Below the pieces are notes generated by a model that saw nothing but the letters and a program-made list of their open reading frames with translations, did no database searches and was not told where the DNA came from. From positions 1-45,224 of the forward strand of contig DATBFX010000437.1 of NCBI GenBank assembly GCA_036558305.1: a stretch of 45,224 nt of DNA. Reading direction: 5' to 3'. This document shows positions 1 through 8,721 of the stretch, one piece after another. Within the stretch, counting starts at the first letter, position 1; each line of letters begins with the position of its first letter. Made by a program: the position numbers and the translations under genes. The stretch comes from DATBFX01 sp036558305 (lineage in GTDB: Bacteria > Chloroflexota > Chloroflexia > Thermomicrobiales > UBA6265).

Positions 1-1
1 C

Positions 2-361
2 AAGGCGGTGGCGCAGACGCGGGCGTACGTGGGGGACCAGGTCGTCGGTGTGGTGGTGAAGGAGGGGCTGTCGACGTTTTCGGCGCTGCACCTGCATCCG
101 GCGCGGGCGCAGGAGTTGATTCGCCAGGGTGCCGAGGAGGCAGTGCGGAAGGCGGGGGCGGCGAAGCCGTTGGTGCTGCCGCAGGGGTGCTCGGTCGAGG
201 TCGAGTTCGAGCACCAGTCGCGGGCGGACCAAGCCGCGTATCTACCGAAGGTGCGGCGCGGGGGTGAGCGGTTCGTCGTGTTCGAGCCGGCGAACGGGTT
301 GGAGTTCATCCGGACGTTTCGGGCGATCACGAAGGCGGCGGCGATTCGGATGTCGCCGTAG
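2..361 (+). CDS. M55 family D-aminopeptidase (DppA-like), C-terminal part
   Basis: The reading frame is open from the left edge, so the N-terminal half lies outside the window. About 120 residues remain. They match the end of the DppA/M55 zinc D-aminopeptidase fold as I know it: a KEG motif in VVVKEGLST, a HLHPARA segment, then a helix and a strand with VEVEFEHQSRAD leading to a late LPKVRRGGERFVVFE block. The family removes N-terminal D-residues from peptides and is often next to oligopeptide transporters. The metal-binding N-terminus is not visible, so activity cannot be judged. The next gene starts 17 nt after the stop on the same strand and may share the transcript. Confidence 0.7.
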   Translation, partial: KAVAQTRAYVGDQVVGVVVKEGLSTFSALHLHPARAQELIRQGAEEAVRKAGAAKPLVLPQGCSVEVEFEHQSRADQAAYLPKVRRGGERFVVFEPANGLEFIRTFRAITKAAAIRMSP

Positions 362-378
362 CGGCGGTTTGACGACGG

Positions 379-720
379 ATGTCGGGGATCGAGGACGCGA
401 TCGGGGTCACGAGCGCCGAGGAGTTCGCCGAGTGGTTGCGGGCGAACGGGGCGACCGCGCACGAGGTGTGGATTGCGATTTACAAGAAGGCGAGCGGGAA
501 GCAGGTGATCGGGTTCGATCCGCTGCTGGAGACGGCGCTTTGCCACGGGTGGGTCGATGTGCAGACGAAGGGGATCGACGGGGAGCGCTACGGGATCCGA
601 TTCGTGCCGCGGCGGCCGGGGAGCACCTGGTCGGCGACGAATCGGGCGATCGTGAGGCGGTTGCTGGCCGAGGGGCGGATGGAGGAGGCGGGGAAGGCGC
701 TGTTGCCGACGGACTTGTAG
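379..720 (+). CDS. YdeI/OmpD-associated-like protein, short at the C-terminus
   Basis: The 113-residue product carries the hallmarks of the YdeI family: an N-terminal FAEWLRANGA helix, then VWIAIYKKASGK, the ALCHGWVD box and the RPGSTWSATN box. Family members are usually near 190 residues and continue with a second helical half. This one stops just after the GRMEEAGKA helix. A copy of palindrome family A begins immediately after the stop codon, so the missing end may have been lost when the repeat arrived (inference). The family is linked to tolerance of membrane-active peptides in some species, but its biochemical role is unsettled. Confidence 0.65.
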   Translation: MSGIEDAIGVTSAEEFAEWLRANGATAHEVWIAIYKKASGKQVIGFDPLLETALCHGWVDVQTKGIDGERYGIRFVPRRPGSTWSATNRAIVRRLLAEGRMEEAGKALLPTDL

Positions 721-723
721 AGT

Positions 724-805
724 CGGACCGCCGTGTCCGCCCTCGTCCGTACGCGCAATCGGGGAGGGCGGGACAGCGCCCAGCGGGCACCCGGTCCGCC
801 CCTAC
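724..805. repeat. Interspersed palindrome, family A, imperfect copy
   Basis: The left arm begins GGACCGCCGTGTCCGCCCTC. The right arm begins near 764 with GAGGGCGGGACAGCGCCC and ends GGTCCGCCCCTAC. The two arms resemble two different variants of the family (copies at 13822-13897 and 31909-32068), so this copy may be a hybrid. It fills the gap between two convergent genes. Confidence 0.65.
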
Positions 806-838
806 CCATCGCGCGGGCCGTCTCGTCGGCAACTCGAT

Positions 839-3082
839 CTATGCGACGGTCGGGGCGAGGTGCAGGGGGAGCGAGAGGACGGGTTGGAGGCTGAGGGTTT
901 CGCTGGTGAGGAGGGCTTCGGCTTCGGGGGCGGGGAGGGGGGCGGCGAAGTGGGTGCCCTGGCCGAGTTCGCAGTCGAGCGAGCAGAGTTGGAGGAGTTG
1001 GCCGATCGTTTCGATCCCTTCGGCGACGATGGTGAGCGAGAGGGCGTGGCCGAGACCGATGACCGCCTGGGTGATGCTGGTGTCCTCGTTGTTGCGGCCG
1101 AGACCGGCGATGAAGGAGCGGTCGATCTTGAGGAGGTCGACGGGGAACTTGCGGAGGTAGGCGAGGCTCGAATAGCCGGTGCCGAAGTCGTCGATGGCGA
1201 TCTCAACGCCGAGGGCTTTCAGCTGGCGAAGGGTGGCGATGGTTGAGTCGGCGTCCTCCATGATCACGCCTTCGGTGATCTCCAGGCGCAAAAGGCGGGG
1301 GTCGAGACCCGTTTCGTTCAGGATCTGGGCGACCATGGCGGACAAGCCCGGCTGCTGGAACTGGCGGGCGGAGAGGTTGACGCTGATCGAGGCGTCGGCG
1401 CGGCGGTGCTTTTCCTGCCACTGGCGTGCCTGACGGCAGGCCTCGGAGAGCACCCAGTGGCCGAGGGGGTGGATGAGACCGGTCTCCTCGGCCAACGGGA
1501 TGAATTTGGTGGGCGGGACGAAACCGCGGCGGGGGTGGTGCCAGCGGACGAGGGCCTCGAACCCTTCGATGCGGCCGGTGCGGAGGGCGACGATCGGTTG
1601 GAAGAAGAGGCTGAGCTCGGCGCGCTCGATGGCACGGCGGAGATCGGTTTCGAGTTCGATCCGCTCCGGCGTGAAGTCGCCGAACCCGGGGTCGAAAACC
1701 TCAAACCGCGCCTTGCCGCGCTGTTTGGCGAGGAAGAGCGCCACGTCGGCGTCGCGCATCAGGTCGAGTGGCGCGCGGTGTTGGGAGCGCAGGTCGGCGA
1801 CGCCGACGCTGACCGTCAAGAAGACATCCTGGTCGTCGATGGAGAACGGGTCGGTGAAGGCCTCGAGGATACGGCGGGCCGTCCGAATCGAATCGCTGCC
1901 GTGGCCGTAGGAGTGATCGAGGAGGATGGCAAACTCGTCGCCGCCGAGTCGCGCCACGAGTCCAGCGCCGGGGGCGCACGACCGCAGGCGCTGGGCGATC
2001 GCGGCCAGCAGGCGATCGCCCGTCTCGTGGCCGAGGCTGTCGTTGGCGATCTTGAAGCGATCGACGTCGACCGCCAGGAGTGCCACGTCGCCGGCACGGC
2101 GGGGGCGATCGGCGAAGATGCGGTCGAGCGTTTCCAGGAGATGCCGGCGGTTGGGGAGAGAGGTCAGGTGGTCGAAGCCGGCGTGGCGCACGATCTCCTG
2201 CTGCGCGAGTTCGAGGTTCGCTTCGGCGCCGCGGAGGCGGTCGGCGTCGACCTGGCGGAGCTGGAGGTGGCGGGAGAAGGATGTGTAGATCGTGACGGCG
2301 GGGAGGACGAGGAGGACGATCGACCACGGCTGGGCATCGGCGGTGATGGCGGCCACCAGCCCGATGCCGACCTGCGAGAGGTGGGAGAGGATTTCGACGC
2401 GGGTCGTGTCGAGGGTGGAGTCGCGCCAGACGCGCAGGGGATTGGCCGCGGTCTGGATGGCGATCACGCCGGCGACGAGGACGGTGTTGACGAGGTAGAC
2501 GGCGGCCCCGGCCGCGAGGACGGCGGCGGCGTCGCGCGGCCGGGCGACCCGGACGGCATCGGTCGACCAGCCGCCGAGGCCGAGGATCCAACCGCCGATC
2601 GCGGCCTGGAGGGCGATTTGGGCGGCGTTGAAGACCGACTCGGCCGGGGTGCGGCGGCGCAGGGCGTGGGCGATCGCCGTACCGAGGGCGGCGGCGGCCA
2701 GCGCCACGCCGGGGTCGAAGAGCAGGATCGAGGCGAAGACGACGCCGGTGTCGAGGTAGACCTTGGTCTGGAAGGCGAAGGGCAAGGGGAAGAGCCAGGC
2801 GACGACCATGAAGCCGACCATCGCGACGGCGAGGCCGAGGCGGGCCTGGGGCATCGGTGGGAGGCGGGCCAGGTCGCGCGCGCCGAACAGCGCGGCGGAG
2901 CAGACGAGGGCGGCAACGTAGGAGGCGGTCAGGAGGCGCAGCCGGTCGGGCGCGGCCGGGGAAGCGGCCGGCGCGGGATCGGCTGCCGGTGGACCGTGGC
3001 GCGGCGCCGGGCGCGGCGCCGCGGTCTCAGGGGCGTCGATCAGCAGGCGTAAGGCGGGGTCGAACGCTGGGCTGGGACCCAC
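839..3082 (-). CDS. Membrane GGDEF-EAL c-di-GMP protein
   Basis: The 747-residue protein has a disordered Ala/Pro N-terminus (to about 48), a membrane domain of several helices (about 50-275), a short coiled linker, a GGDEF domain with intact GGDEF at 380-384, and an EAL domain with EAL at 509-511, LEITEG near 600 and DDFGTGYSS at 631-639. GGDEF domains make c-di-GMP and EAL domains hydrolyse it. Both sets of key residues look intact, so the net direction cannot be told. The GTG start lies 2 nt after the stop of the secreted Thr-rich gene, indicating one operon. The membrane part does not match a sensor domain I can name. Confidence 0.9.
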   Translation of the reverse strand: MGPSPAFDPALRLLIDAPETAAPRPAPRHGPPAADPAPAASPAAPDRLRLLTASYVAALVCSAALFGARDLARLPPMPQARLGLAVAMVGFMVVAWLFPLPFAFQTKVYLDTGVVFASILLFDPGVALAAAALGTAIAHALRRRTPAESVFNAAQIALQAAIGGWILGLGGWSTDAVRVARPRDAAAVLAAGAAVYLVNTVLVAGVIAIQTAANPLRVWRDSTLDTTRVEILSHLSQVGIGLVAAITADAQPWSIVLLVLPAVTIYTSFSRHLQLRQVDADRLRGAEANLELAQQEIVRHAGFDHLTSLPNRRHLLETLDRIFADRPRRAGDVALLAVDVDRFKIANDSLGHETGDRLLAAIAQRLRSCAPGAGLVARLGGDEFAILLDHSYGHGSDSIRTARRILEAFTDPFSIDDQDVFLTVSVGVADLRSQHRAPLDLMRDADVALFLAKQRGKARFEVFDPGFGDFTPERIELETDLRRAIERAELSLFFQPIVALRTGRIEGFEALVRWHHPRRGFVPPTKFIPLAEETGLIHPLGHWVLSEACRQARQWQEKHRRADASISVNLSARQFQQPGLSAMVAQILNETGLDPRLLRLEITEGVIMEDADSTIATLRQLKALGVEIAIDDFGTGYSSLAYLRKFPVDLLKIDRSFIAGLGRNNEDTSITQAVIGLGHALSLTIVAEGIETIGQLLQLCSLDCELGQGTHFAAPLPAPEAEALLTSETLSLQPVLSLPLHLAPTVA

Positions 3083-3084
3083 GA

Positions 3085-4590
3085 TCAGTCGCCCTGGCTT
3101 GAGTCGTCGTGGTGGCCTGTGGCCAAGGTAGCCGGTGTCGGTGAGGGCGTGGCCGTCGGCGACGGTGTCGGCGTCGGGTTGGTGTCCTCTTCCTGGCCGG
3201 TGGTCGAGTTATCCACGTACCCACCGGATTGTTCGTCGGCGGAGGAATCGACGGCGGCGCCGGAGTTGTCGGGCGGCGCCGAGGCGTCGGTGGACGTGTC
3301 ATCAGGTGCGTCGGTTGACTGGTCGTCGACCGACGGCTGGTCATCAACAGTGGATCGGTCGTTGGCGTTTTCTGCGGTATCGTCGCTCGTGGCGTCGGTT
3401 GTGCCGTTGTCGGTGGCGGCATCGCCTTCGTCGCTCACCGCAGTCGGCTCGGGTGTTTCGGTCGCCTCGGCGGTGGGTTCGGTGTCTCCGTTGACGCCGT
3501 CGTCCACTGCCGATTGGTCGGATTCGACGGTGGCCTCGCCGTCGGCAGCCGATTGGTCGGTCGCCGTGGTGTCCGATTCGGTGACGGCTTCTTCGGTCGC
3601 CGGCGCGTCCGAATCGGTGGTGGCGCCGTCGGTGGGCGCGTCCGCGTTCGCGGCGTCGGGCTGGTCATCGACGGTTGGGGTCGCCTCGTCCGCGGTTTGA
3701 TCGGTCTGGGTGTCGTCCGTGACTGCCGTCGATTGGTCGTCTGCCGGGGTATCGGTGGCGGCGGGTGCAGTCGTCTGGTCCGGTTCGGTCGCGGCTGGCT
3801 CGTACGAGACGGTGGAGTTGCCGTCGTCGGCGACGGGTTCCTCTGTCGAAGTCGGCGTCGCGGATGGCTCGTCGTTGGTCGTCTGACCGGCGGTGTCGTT
3901 ACCGGCCGGGGCCGGATCGTCCGGTTGCGTATCGACCGTGGGTTCGTCGGTCGGTTCGGTGGTGGCGGTCGCCGCGGGGTCCGTGGTGGGCTCGGTGGTC
4001 GCCGTCGGCAGCGTGGTCGGGGTCGAAGTCGCGGCGGCGCTCGCATCCACCGCCGAGACGGCGGCCGACGTGATGGGGTCGGTCGTGGTCAGCGCGGAGA
4101 CGACCGCGCCGGCGCTCGCCACCGTCTGCGAGATGGTTGCGCCGAACAGCGTCAGCGTGATGGAGACGCCGGTCGCGTCGCCCTCGACGACGACGCTGTC
4201 GCCCGAGGCGGGGACGACCTCGACCTGCAGCGGCACGGTCTGGTTGCCGCGCAGGGGCACGTAGACCGAGACCCGGACGGCGAACGAGCCGTCGGGGTTG
4301 ATGCGAGAGCCGTTGCTGGCGAGTTGGATCGACTCGCCGTAGCCGTTGAAACCGGAATCGGAGGAAACGAGGCTCAAGTTGCTGGCGCGCGGCGCCAGGA
4401 AGACCATCGTGATCGGCCCGATCACGTCGGCCTGGTTCTCGATCGGGATGGCGATCCAGAACTGGAGGTTCACGCCGTTGAGCGAGACGATGGGGTCGGA
4501 GCGGCACCAACCCTTACCGGCGCTGACCGGCATCGCCGCAGTCCCGAGCATCAGCAGCGCGGCAAGGGCGATGAGGGCGAAGCGTCGCAT
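3085..4590 (-). CDS. Secreted Thr/Asp/Ala-rich low-complexity protein
   Basis: The start is fixed by AGGAGG 7 nt upstream of an ATG that opens a clear signal peptide (MRRFALIALAALLMLG, cleavage probably near residue 24). Of 501 residues, about the first 170 look folded, with a single Cys and beta-rich stretches. The remaining 300 or so are a repetitive linker of Thr, Asp, Ala, Glu and Pro ending in a TPTPSPTATPSPTP tail. No sortase motif or membrane anchor is visible. It is probably an acidic cell-surface or released stalk-like protein; the folded head is not recognised. It is followed after 2 nt by the c-di-GMP gene, which suggests a role in surface attachment (inference). Confidence 0.75.
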   Translation of the reverse strand: MRRFALIALAALLMLGTAAMPVSAGKGWCRSDPIVSLNGVNLQFWIAIPIENQADVIGPITMVFLAPRASNLSLVSSDSGFNGYGESIQLASNGSRINPDGSFAVRVSVYVPLRGNQTVPLQVEVVPASGDSVVVEGDATGVSITLTLFGATISQTVASAGAVVSALTTTDPITSAAVSAVDASAAATSTPTTLPTATTEPTTDPAATATTEPTDEPTVDTQPDDPAPAGNDTAGQTTNDEPSATPTSTEEPVADDGNSTVSYEPAATEPDQTTAPAATDTPADDQSTAVTDDTQTDQTADEATPTVDDQPDAANADAPTDGATTDSDAPATEEAVTESDTTATDQSAADGEATVESDQSAVDDGVNGDTEPTAEATETPEPTAVSDEGDAATDNGTTDATSDDTAENANDRSTVDDQPSVDDQSTDAPDDTSTDASAPPDNSGAAVDSSADEQSGGYVDNSTTGQEEDTNPTPTPSPTATPSPTPATLATGHHDDSSQGD

Positions 4591-4977
4591 GCTTGTCCTC
4601 CTAATTCGTCCTCCACGCCGCGAATCGACCGGAGGGAATGCGGTTGATCGTGGCCCTATGGGAAAGGGCCCGTACGAAGTACCACGGTTTCCGAGGATAC
4701 TCGGTGGCGCCGGTGCAGACGAACGAATGGAACAGTACTTTGGTCCCTGTCGTGCCACATCGGTCCCGGTCGCAGTGGACATTCGCCACTCCGGGTCCAG
4801 GACCGATGTTGCTCCACCTTTTGCTAAGGGTAACGGTGCCGGCGCGAGGAATCAATGACCGATTCGGGGGTCCATCGGCACCCGGTCGGGTCAGATTGCG
4901 AGACGCGCCAATAGTCCGATCCGGTTCGACGGCGGTGCGAAAGTTCTACGTCGGACGAGACGGAAGGGTGACGCGGG
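4591..4977. other. Intergenic stretch without recognised gene
   Basis: This 387-nt gap lies upstream of the Thr-rich secreted gene and downstream of the 4978-5688 gene, both on the minus strand. It contains a small hairpin with GGCCCT/AGGGCC arms near 4651-4670. Open frames here are extensions of neighbouring frames with no start signal or known motif. The promoter of the Thr-rich/c-di-GMP operon should lie here, but I could not pick a convincing one. Confidence 0.4.
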
Positions 4978-5688
4978 TCACACCGGAGGAGATCCCGGTC
5001 GACCCGCGGCACCGGCGCGCTGGGAAAAGGAGCCGAAAAAAGCGGCGGCCTCGGTCGTCGTGCGCGGCCGGCGGAGTCTGAGCAGATCGAGGCAAAGCGT
5101 GACCGGGATCGCGACGATGGCGAGGGCAATGCCGAACAGGAGGACCATCAAGGCGATTTCGAATAACCAGGCGAGGACGACGAAGAGGAGGTAGCCGAGA
5201 ACGTCGAGCGGCGAGGTCCAACTGCCGTCGAAGCCGAAGGCAAGATTGACGTCGAGCCGTTGCCGGATCGCGAAGAGGGGTACCCAGAGGATGAGCGCAC
5301 CGACGGCAAAGACGAACTGGAGCAGGTAGCCGGCGACGTGCCGGGCGACGAGGCAGGCGACAAAGAGGAGGGAGATCCCGAGCAGGACGACGGTGACACT
5401 GCGAACGGCGTGCGAGGGGGGATCGTACTCCACGCGCTGCGAGGGGAATCGTTGTGCCATCCGGAACGGGGCGCCGACGAGTTGACGCCAGTTGTCGAAG
5501 ACCGAGCCCCAGACGAGGAGTGCGGTCACGGCCGCCAGGGCCGCGCGGGCGAGAACACGCCAGATGGCATCGGGGTCGTGGGCGACGTCGCGCAGGAACG
5601 GGCGATTGGCGCGACCGATCAAGACGGCAATCAGGAGGAGGACGCACCCGAGGGCCAGGTTGCTATTGAGGATGGGTTCGACGTCCAT
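4978..5688 (-). CDS. Multi-pass membrane protein of unknown function
   Basis: The start was chosen at the ATG with GGAGG 8 nt upstream, giving 236 residues. Five or six hydrophobic segments are visible (about 9-25, 46-63, 96-118, 119-140, 162-186 and 187-205), with a loop between the second and third, a second loop around 142-160, and a Gly/Pro-rich basic tail. No family motif is recognised. Its first 26 nt overlap the end of the upstream zinc-ribbon gene, so the two are probably translationally coupled and may act together at the membrane (inference). Confidence 0.65.
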   Translation of the reverse strand: MDVEPILNSNLALGCVLLLIAVLIGRANRPFLRDVAHDPDAIWRVLARAALAAVTALLVWGSVFDNWRQLVGAPFRMAQRFPSQRVEYDPPSHAVRSVTVVLLGISLLFVACLVARHVAGYLLQFVFAVGALILWVPLFAIRQRLDVNLAFGFDGSWTSPLDVLGYLLFVVLAWLFEIALMVLLFGIALAIVAIPVTLCLDLLRLRRPRTTTEAAAFFGSFSQRAGAAGRPGSPPV

Positions 5689-6574
5689 GACCATCACCTC
5701 CGAGGGCGGCGATCTCGGCATCGACTTCGGCCAGTCGACGCCGCGCGATCGGCAGGCGGTCGGCGAGCCTGGCGCGCTCGTCCTCCTCCCGCGCCCGCTC
5801 GCCGCGGAGTCGTTCTTCTTCCGCGGCGAGTTCTTGCCGGCGCCAGGCGCGGCGCTGGCACTCGGCACAGGTGCCGTGCCAATCCTGCCAACCACCGCAG
5901 CCGTCGCAGGGGCGCGCGAGGTCGGCGAGCGTCGGCGCCGGCGGCAGCGGTCGACCGTTCAAGCGCCGGTCGCGGAGGTCGGTCGCGAAGACGAAGAGAC
6001 TGGCGGCGAGGTGGTCGGTCAGTTCGTCGCGCCGGTCGGCCGGGAATGCGGGCGGGATGAGCGCCGCCGGATCGCCGGCCTGGTGGATGAGCTCGGGACG
6101 GACCAGTTGGGTGCCGCGTTCTGCCCAGTCGATCTCTTCGGCGTACGCGAAGTGCGCGGGACCAACGTCGAACGAGACGCTGGCGGGCGTTTCGGCGGAG
6201 ACGCGGAGGTCGGCGATGGGGGTGGGCGGAAGGGGGATGCCGGGTCGGACGGGGAGGGCGTCGAGGACGCGCCGATCGCGCTCGACCGCGGCGAGTGCTT
6301 CGTCGAGCAATTCGATGTGCTGGTGCCAGGGGTTGTCGGTCTGGGAGGCCGATTCCGCCTGCTCGACGTCGTAGAGGACGGTCTCGCGGCGGCGGCGGAG
6401 GCGGGCCAGCTTGTCGCTGTCGTCCGGGCTGAGGGTCGCGGGGGCCGGCTGGTCGCGTGGGGGAGGGGGGTGGAAGCCGCGCGCTTTCGGCGCCACCGGC
6501 GGGAGCGGCGCGGTCGCGGTCGCGGTCTCGCCCGGTGGGTTGTCGTCGCGCTCCCAGAATCGCCAACGTCGCAC
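5663..6574 (-). CDS. Coiled-coil protein with internal CxxC zinc ribbon
   Basis: The GTG start follows AAGGAGG 8-10 nt upstream; no ATG lies in a sensible place. The 303-residue product has an Arg/Trp N-terminus (MRRWRFWERDD), a Pro-rich linker to about residue 48, a charged helix (about 53-107), a middle domain, two CxxC pairs at C223/C226 and C236/C239 typical of a zinc ribbon, then a long Glu/Arg coiled coil to about 293. It is probably a cytoplasmic scaffold or binding protein. The overlap with the following membrane gene suggests a partner. Family not recognised. Confidence 0.7.
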   Translation of the reverse strand: MRRWRFWERDDNPPGETATATAPLPPVAPKARGFHPPPPRDQPAPATLSPDDSDKLARLRRRRETVLYDVEQAESASQTDNPWHQHIELLDEALAAVERDRRVLDALPVRPGIPLPPTPIADLRVSAETPASVSFDVGPAHFAYAEEIDWAERGTQLVRPELIHQAGDPAALIPPAFPADRRDELTDHLAASLFVFATDLRDRRLNGRPLPPAPTLADLARPCDGCGGWQDWHGTCAECQRRAWRRQELAAEEERLRGERAREEDERARLADRLPIARRRLAEVDAEIAALGGDGHGRRTHPQ

Positions 6575-6647
6575 CGGCGGCTCCTCCTTGCAGGATCGAT
6601 TGTGACACAGGTGATGGGTCGGGTGGGATGCCGGGGTGCCGGTTCGC

Positions 6648-6676
6648 TTGACCACGTCCGGCGCGGCGGCAACAAT
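6648..6676 (+). promoter_or_regulatory. Possible sigma-70 type promoter for the acyl-CoA synthetase
   Basis: TTGACC and AACAAT are separated by exactly 17 nt, about 40 nt before the gene start, in the gap between divergent genes. The -10 box matches the consensus at four of six bases. Confidence 0.4.
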
Positions 6677-6714
6677 GCTGAGGGAATGAAGCAGAGTCGA
6701 AGGGAACGCCTGGC

Positions 6715-8721
6715 ATGAGCGGTGAGGAGCACGGTCGATTGGACGAAGCGGCCGATGATGGGTCTCTCGCGTGGCACCCATCGCCGGCCTACGTGGAACG
6801 GAGCCGCCTGCGGCGATTCATCGAGACGCTCGGGCTGACCGGATACGAGGAGTTCCTGAAATGGGCAGTGGCGGACATTGGCCGGTACTGGGATGCGGTC
6901 GTGCACGATCTTGGGCTGGAGTGGCACGCGCAGTATGAGCAGCCGCTGGATTTGAGTCACGGGGCGCCCTGGGCGGAGTGGTTCGTCGGGGGTGGCTTCA
7001 ACTACGTGGCGAATGCGCTGGATCGCCATGCCGATGGACCGCGTCGCAATCAACTGGCGCTGATCTGGGAGGGCGACGACGGCGAGGTTCGGAAGCTGAC
7101 CTACCGGGAACTTGCCGGCGAGACGAACCGGCTCGCCAACGCGCTGCGCGACCTTGGGGTGACGAAGGGCGACCGGGTCGGGATCTTCTTGCCGATGCTG
7201 CCGGAGACGGTGGCGGCGACGCTTGCCTGCGGCAAACTCGGGGCGATCTACACGCCGATGTTTTCCGGATACGGGGAAGAGGCGGTGGCCTCACGACTCC
7301 GCGATTGCGACGCCTCGGTGTTGATCACCGCCGATGCGTTCCCGCGTCGCGGCATGCCCGTGCCGTTGAAAGCGATTGCCGACGCGGCGATGAATGCCGC
7401 GCCCGGTGTGCGGACCTGTCTGGTGTTGCGGCGGACCGGGGCGGCGGTGGCGTGGACCGAGGGCCGCGACGTCTGGTGGCACGAGGCGGTCGCGGACCAA
7501 TCGCGCGTCTGCCCGACCGAAGCGACGGCGGCGAACGATCCCTACATGATCATCTACCCCTCGGGGACGACGGGGCGGCCGAAGGGCGCGGTCCACGTCC
7601 ACGCCGGGTTTCCGATCAAAGCGGCGCACGACCTTGCCTATTGCTTCGACTTGCAGGGCGACGACGTGCTCTTCTGGTTGACCGACCTCGGGTGGATGAT
7701 GGGACCGTGGGCGATCGGCGGCGGTCTGATGCTCGGGTCGACGCTGATGATCTTCGAGGGGACGCCGGACTATCCGGCCCCCGATCGGCTCTGGCAGATC
7801 GTCGCAGAGCATGGTGTGACGATCCTCGGTGTGGCGCCGACGGCGGTGCGGGCGCTGATGGCGAAGGGGCCGCAGTGGTTGCGTCACCGCGATCTGTCGT
7901 CGTTGCGCATCCTCGGTTCGACCGGCGAGACGTGGAATCCGGTTCCGTGGCGGTGGTACTTCGACGAGGTTGGCGGCGGTCGCTGTCCGATCGTCAACTA
8001 CTCCGGCGGGACCGAGACGGGCGGGGGGATCGTCGGGTGCGTGACGCTGCGACCGATCAAGCCGTGCGCCTTCACCGGGCCGGTGCCGGGAATGGACGCC
8101 GACGTAGTGGACGAAGTGGGGCAACCGGTGCGGGGCGCGGTCGGGGAGCTGGTGGTGCGTCAGCCGTGGGTCGGGATGACACGCGGTTTCTGGCACGACC
8201 CCGAGCGGTACCTCGACACGTACTGGGCGCGGCTTCCCAATGTCTGGGTGCATGGCGATTGGGCGGAAATCGACGAGGATGGGTTCTGGTTCATCCGGGG
8301 CCGGTCGGACGACACGTTGAAGGTGGCCGGGAAGCGGGTCGGACCGGCGGAAGTCGAGTCGGCGGCGGTCGCCCACGACGCGGTCCAGGAAGCGGCGGCG
8401 GTCGGCATCCCGCACGAGGTGAAGGGAGAAAGCGTGCTCGTGTTCGCGGTGTTGAGACCGGGCCGAACCGGAAACGACGCCCTGGCCGAGGACGTGCGGC
8501 AGACGATCGCGCGGCAACTCGGTCCCGCCCTCAGACCGGAGCGGGTCTGGTTCGTGCGGGACCTGCCGAAGACGCGGAACGCGAAGATCATGCGGCGGGT
8601 GATCCGCGCCGCGTACCTCGGGCAACCGGCCGGGGATACGACGGCGCTGGAGAATCCGGGTGCGGTGGCGGAGATCGCGGCGTTAGGCGGAAGGCGGAAG
8701 GCGGAAGGATCCGATGGATAG
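6715..8721 (+). CDS. AMP-forming acyl-CoA synthetase, acetyl-CoA synthetase-like
   Basis: The 668-residue protein has the length and motif order of acetyl/propionyl-CoA synthetases: an N-terminal extension (YEEFLKWAVADIGRYWDAV), the phosphate-binding loop YPSGTTGRPKG from residue 281, the NYSGGTETGGG adenine motif, the GRSDDTLKVAGKRVGP hinge, and the C-terminal catalytic Lys in KTRNAK (about residue 624). It would activate a carboxylic acid with ATP and CoA in the cytosol; the exact acid cannot be read. SD AAGGGA precedes the ATG. The last residues (GGRRKAEG) are encoded by a heptamer repeat. The final 8 nt overlap the start of the agmatinase-family gene, pointing to coupled translation. Confidence 0.88.
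   Translation: MSGEEHGRLDEAADDGSLAWHPSPAYVERSRLRRFIETLGLTGYEEFLKWAVADIGRYWDAVVHDLGLEWHAQYEQPLDLSHGAPWAEWFVGGGFNYVANALDRHADGPRRNQLALIWEGDDGEVRKLTYRELAGETNRLANALRDLGVTKGDRVGIFLPMLPETVAATLACGKLGAIYTPMFSGYGEEAVASRLRDCDASVLITADAFPRRGMPVPLKAIADAAMNAAPGVRTCLVLRRTGAAVAWTEGRDVWWHEAVADQSRVCPTEATAANDPYMIIYPSGTTGRPKGAVHVHAGFPIKAAHDLAYCFDLQGDDVLFWLTDLGWMMGPWAIGGGLMLGSTLMIFEGTPDYPAPDRLWQIVAEHGVTILGVAPTAVRALMAKGPQWLRHRDLSSLRILGSTGETWNPVPWRWYFDEVGGGRCPIVNYSGGTETGGGIVGCVTLRPIKPCAFTGPVPGMDADVVDEVGQPVRGAVGELVVRQPWVGMTRGFWHDPERYLDTYWARLPNVWVHGDWAEIDEDGFWFIRGRSDDTLKVAGKRVGPAEVESAAVAHDAVQEAAAVGIPHEVKGESVLVFAVLRPGRTGNDALAEDVRQTIARQLGPALRPERVWFVRDLPKTRNAKIMRRVIRAAYLGQPAGDTTALENPGAVAEIAALGGRRKAEGSDG
8686..8708 (+). 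repeat. GGCGGAA heptamer array
   Basis: Three perfect tandem units of GGCGGAA plus two bases lie inside the last codons of the acyl-CoA synthetase and give its Arg/Lys tail. The same unit recurs at 18333-18427. Confidence 0.8.

Noticed and set aside
1406..3052. 548-codon open frame on the plus strand
   Set aside because: It is antisense to the GGDEF-EAL gene, with no domain and a biased Gly/Arg/Glu composition.
8686..8708. Heptamer arrays as CRISPR repeats
   Set aside because: Units are 7 nt with no spacers; no cas gene is present.
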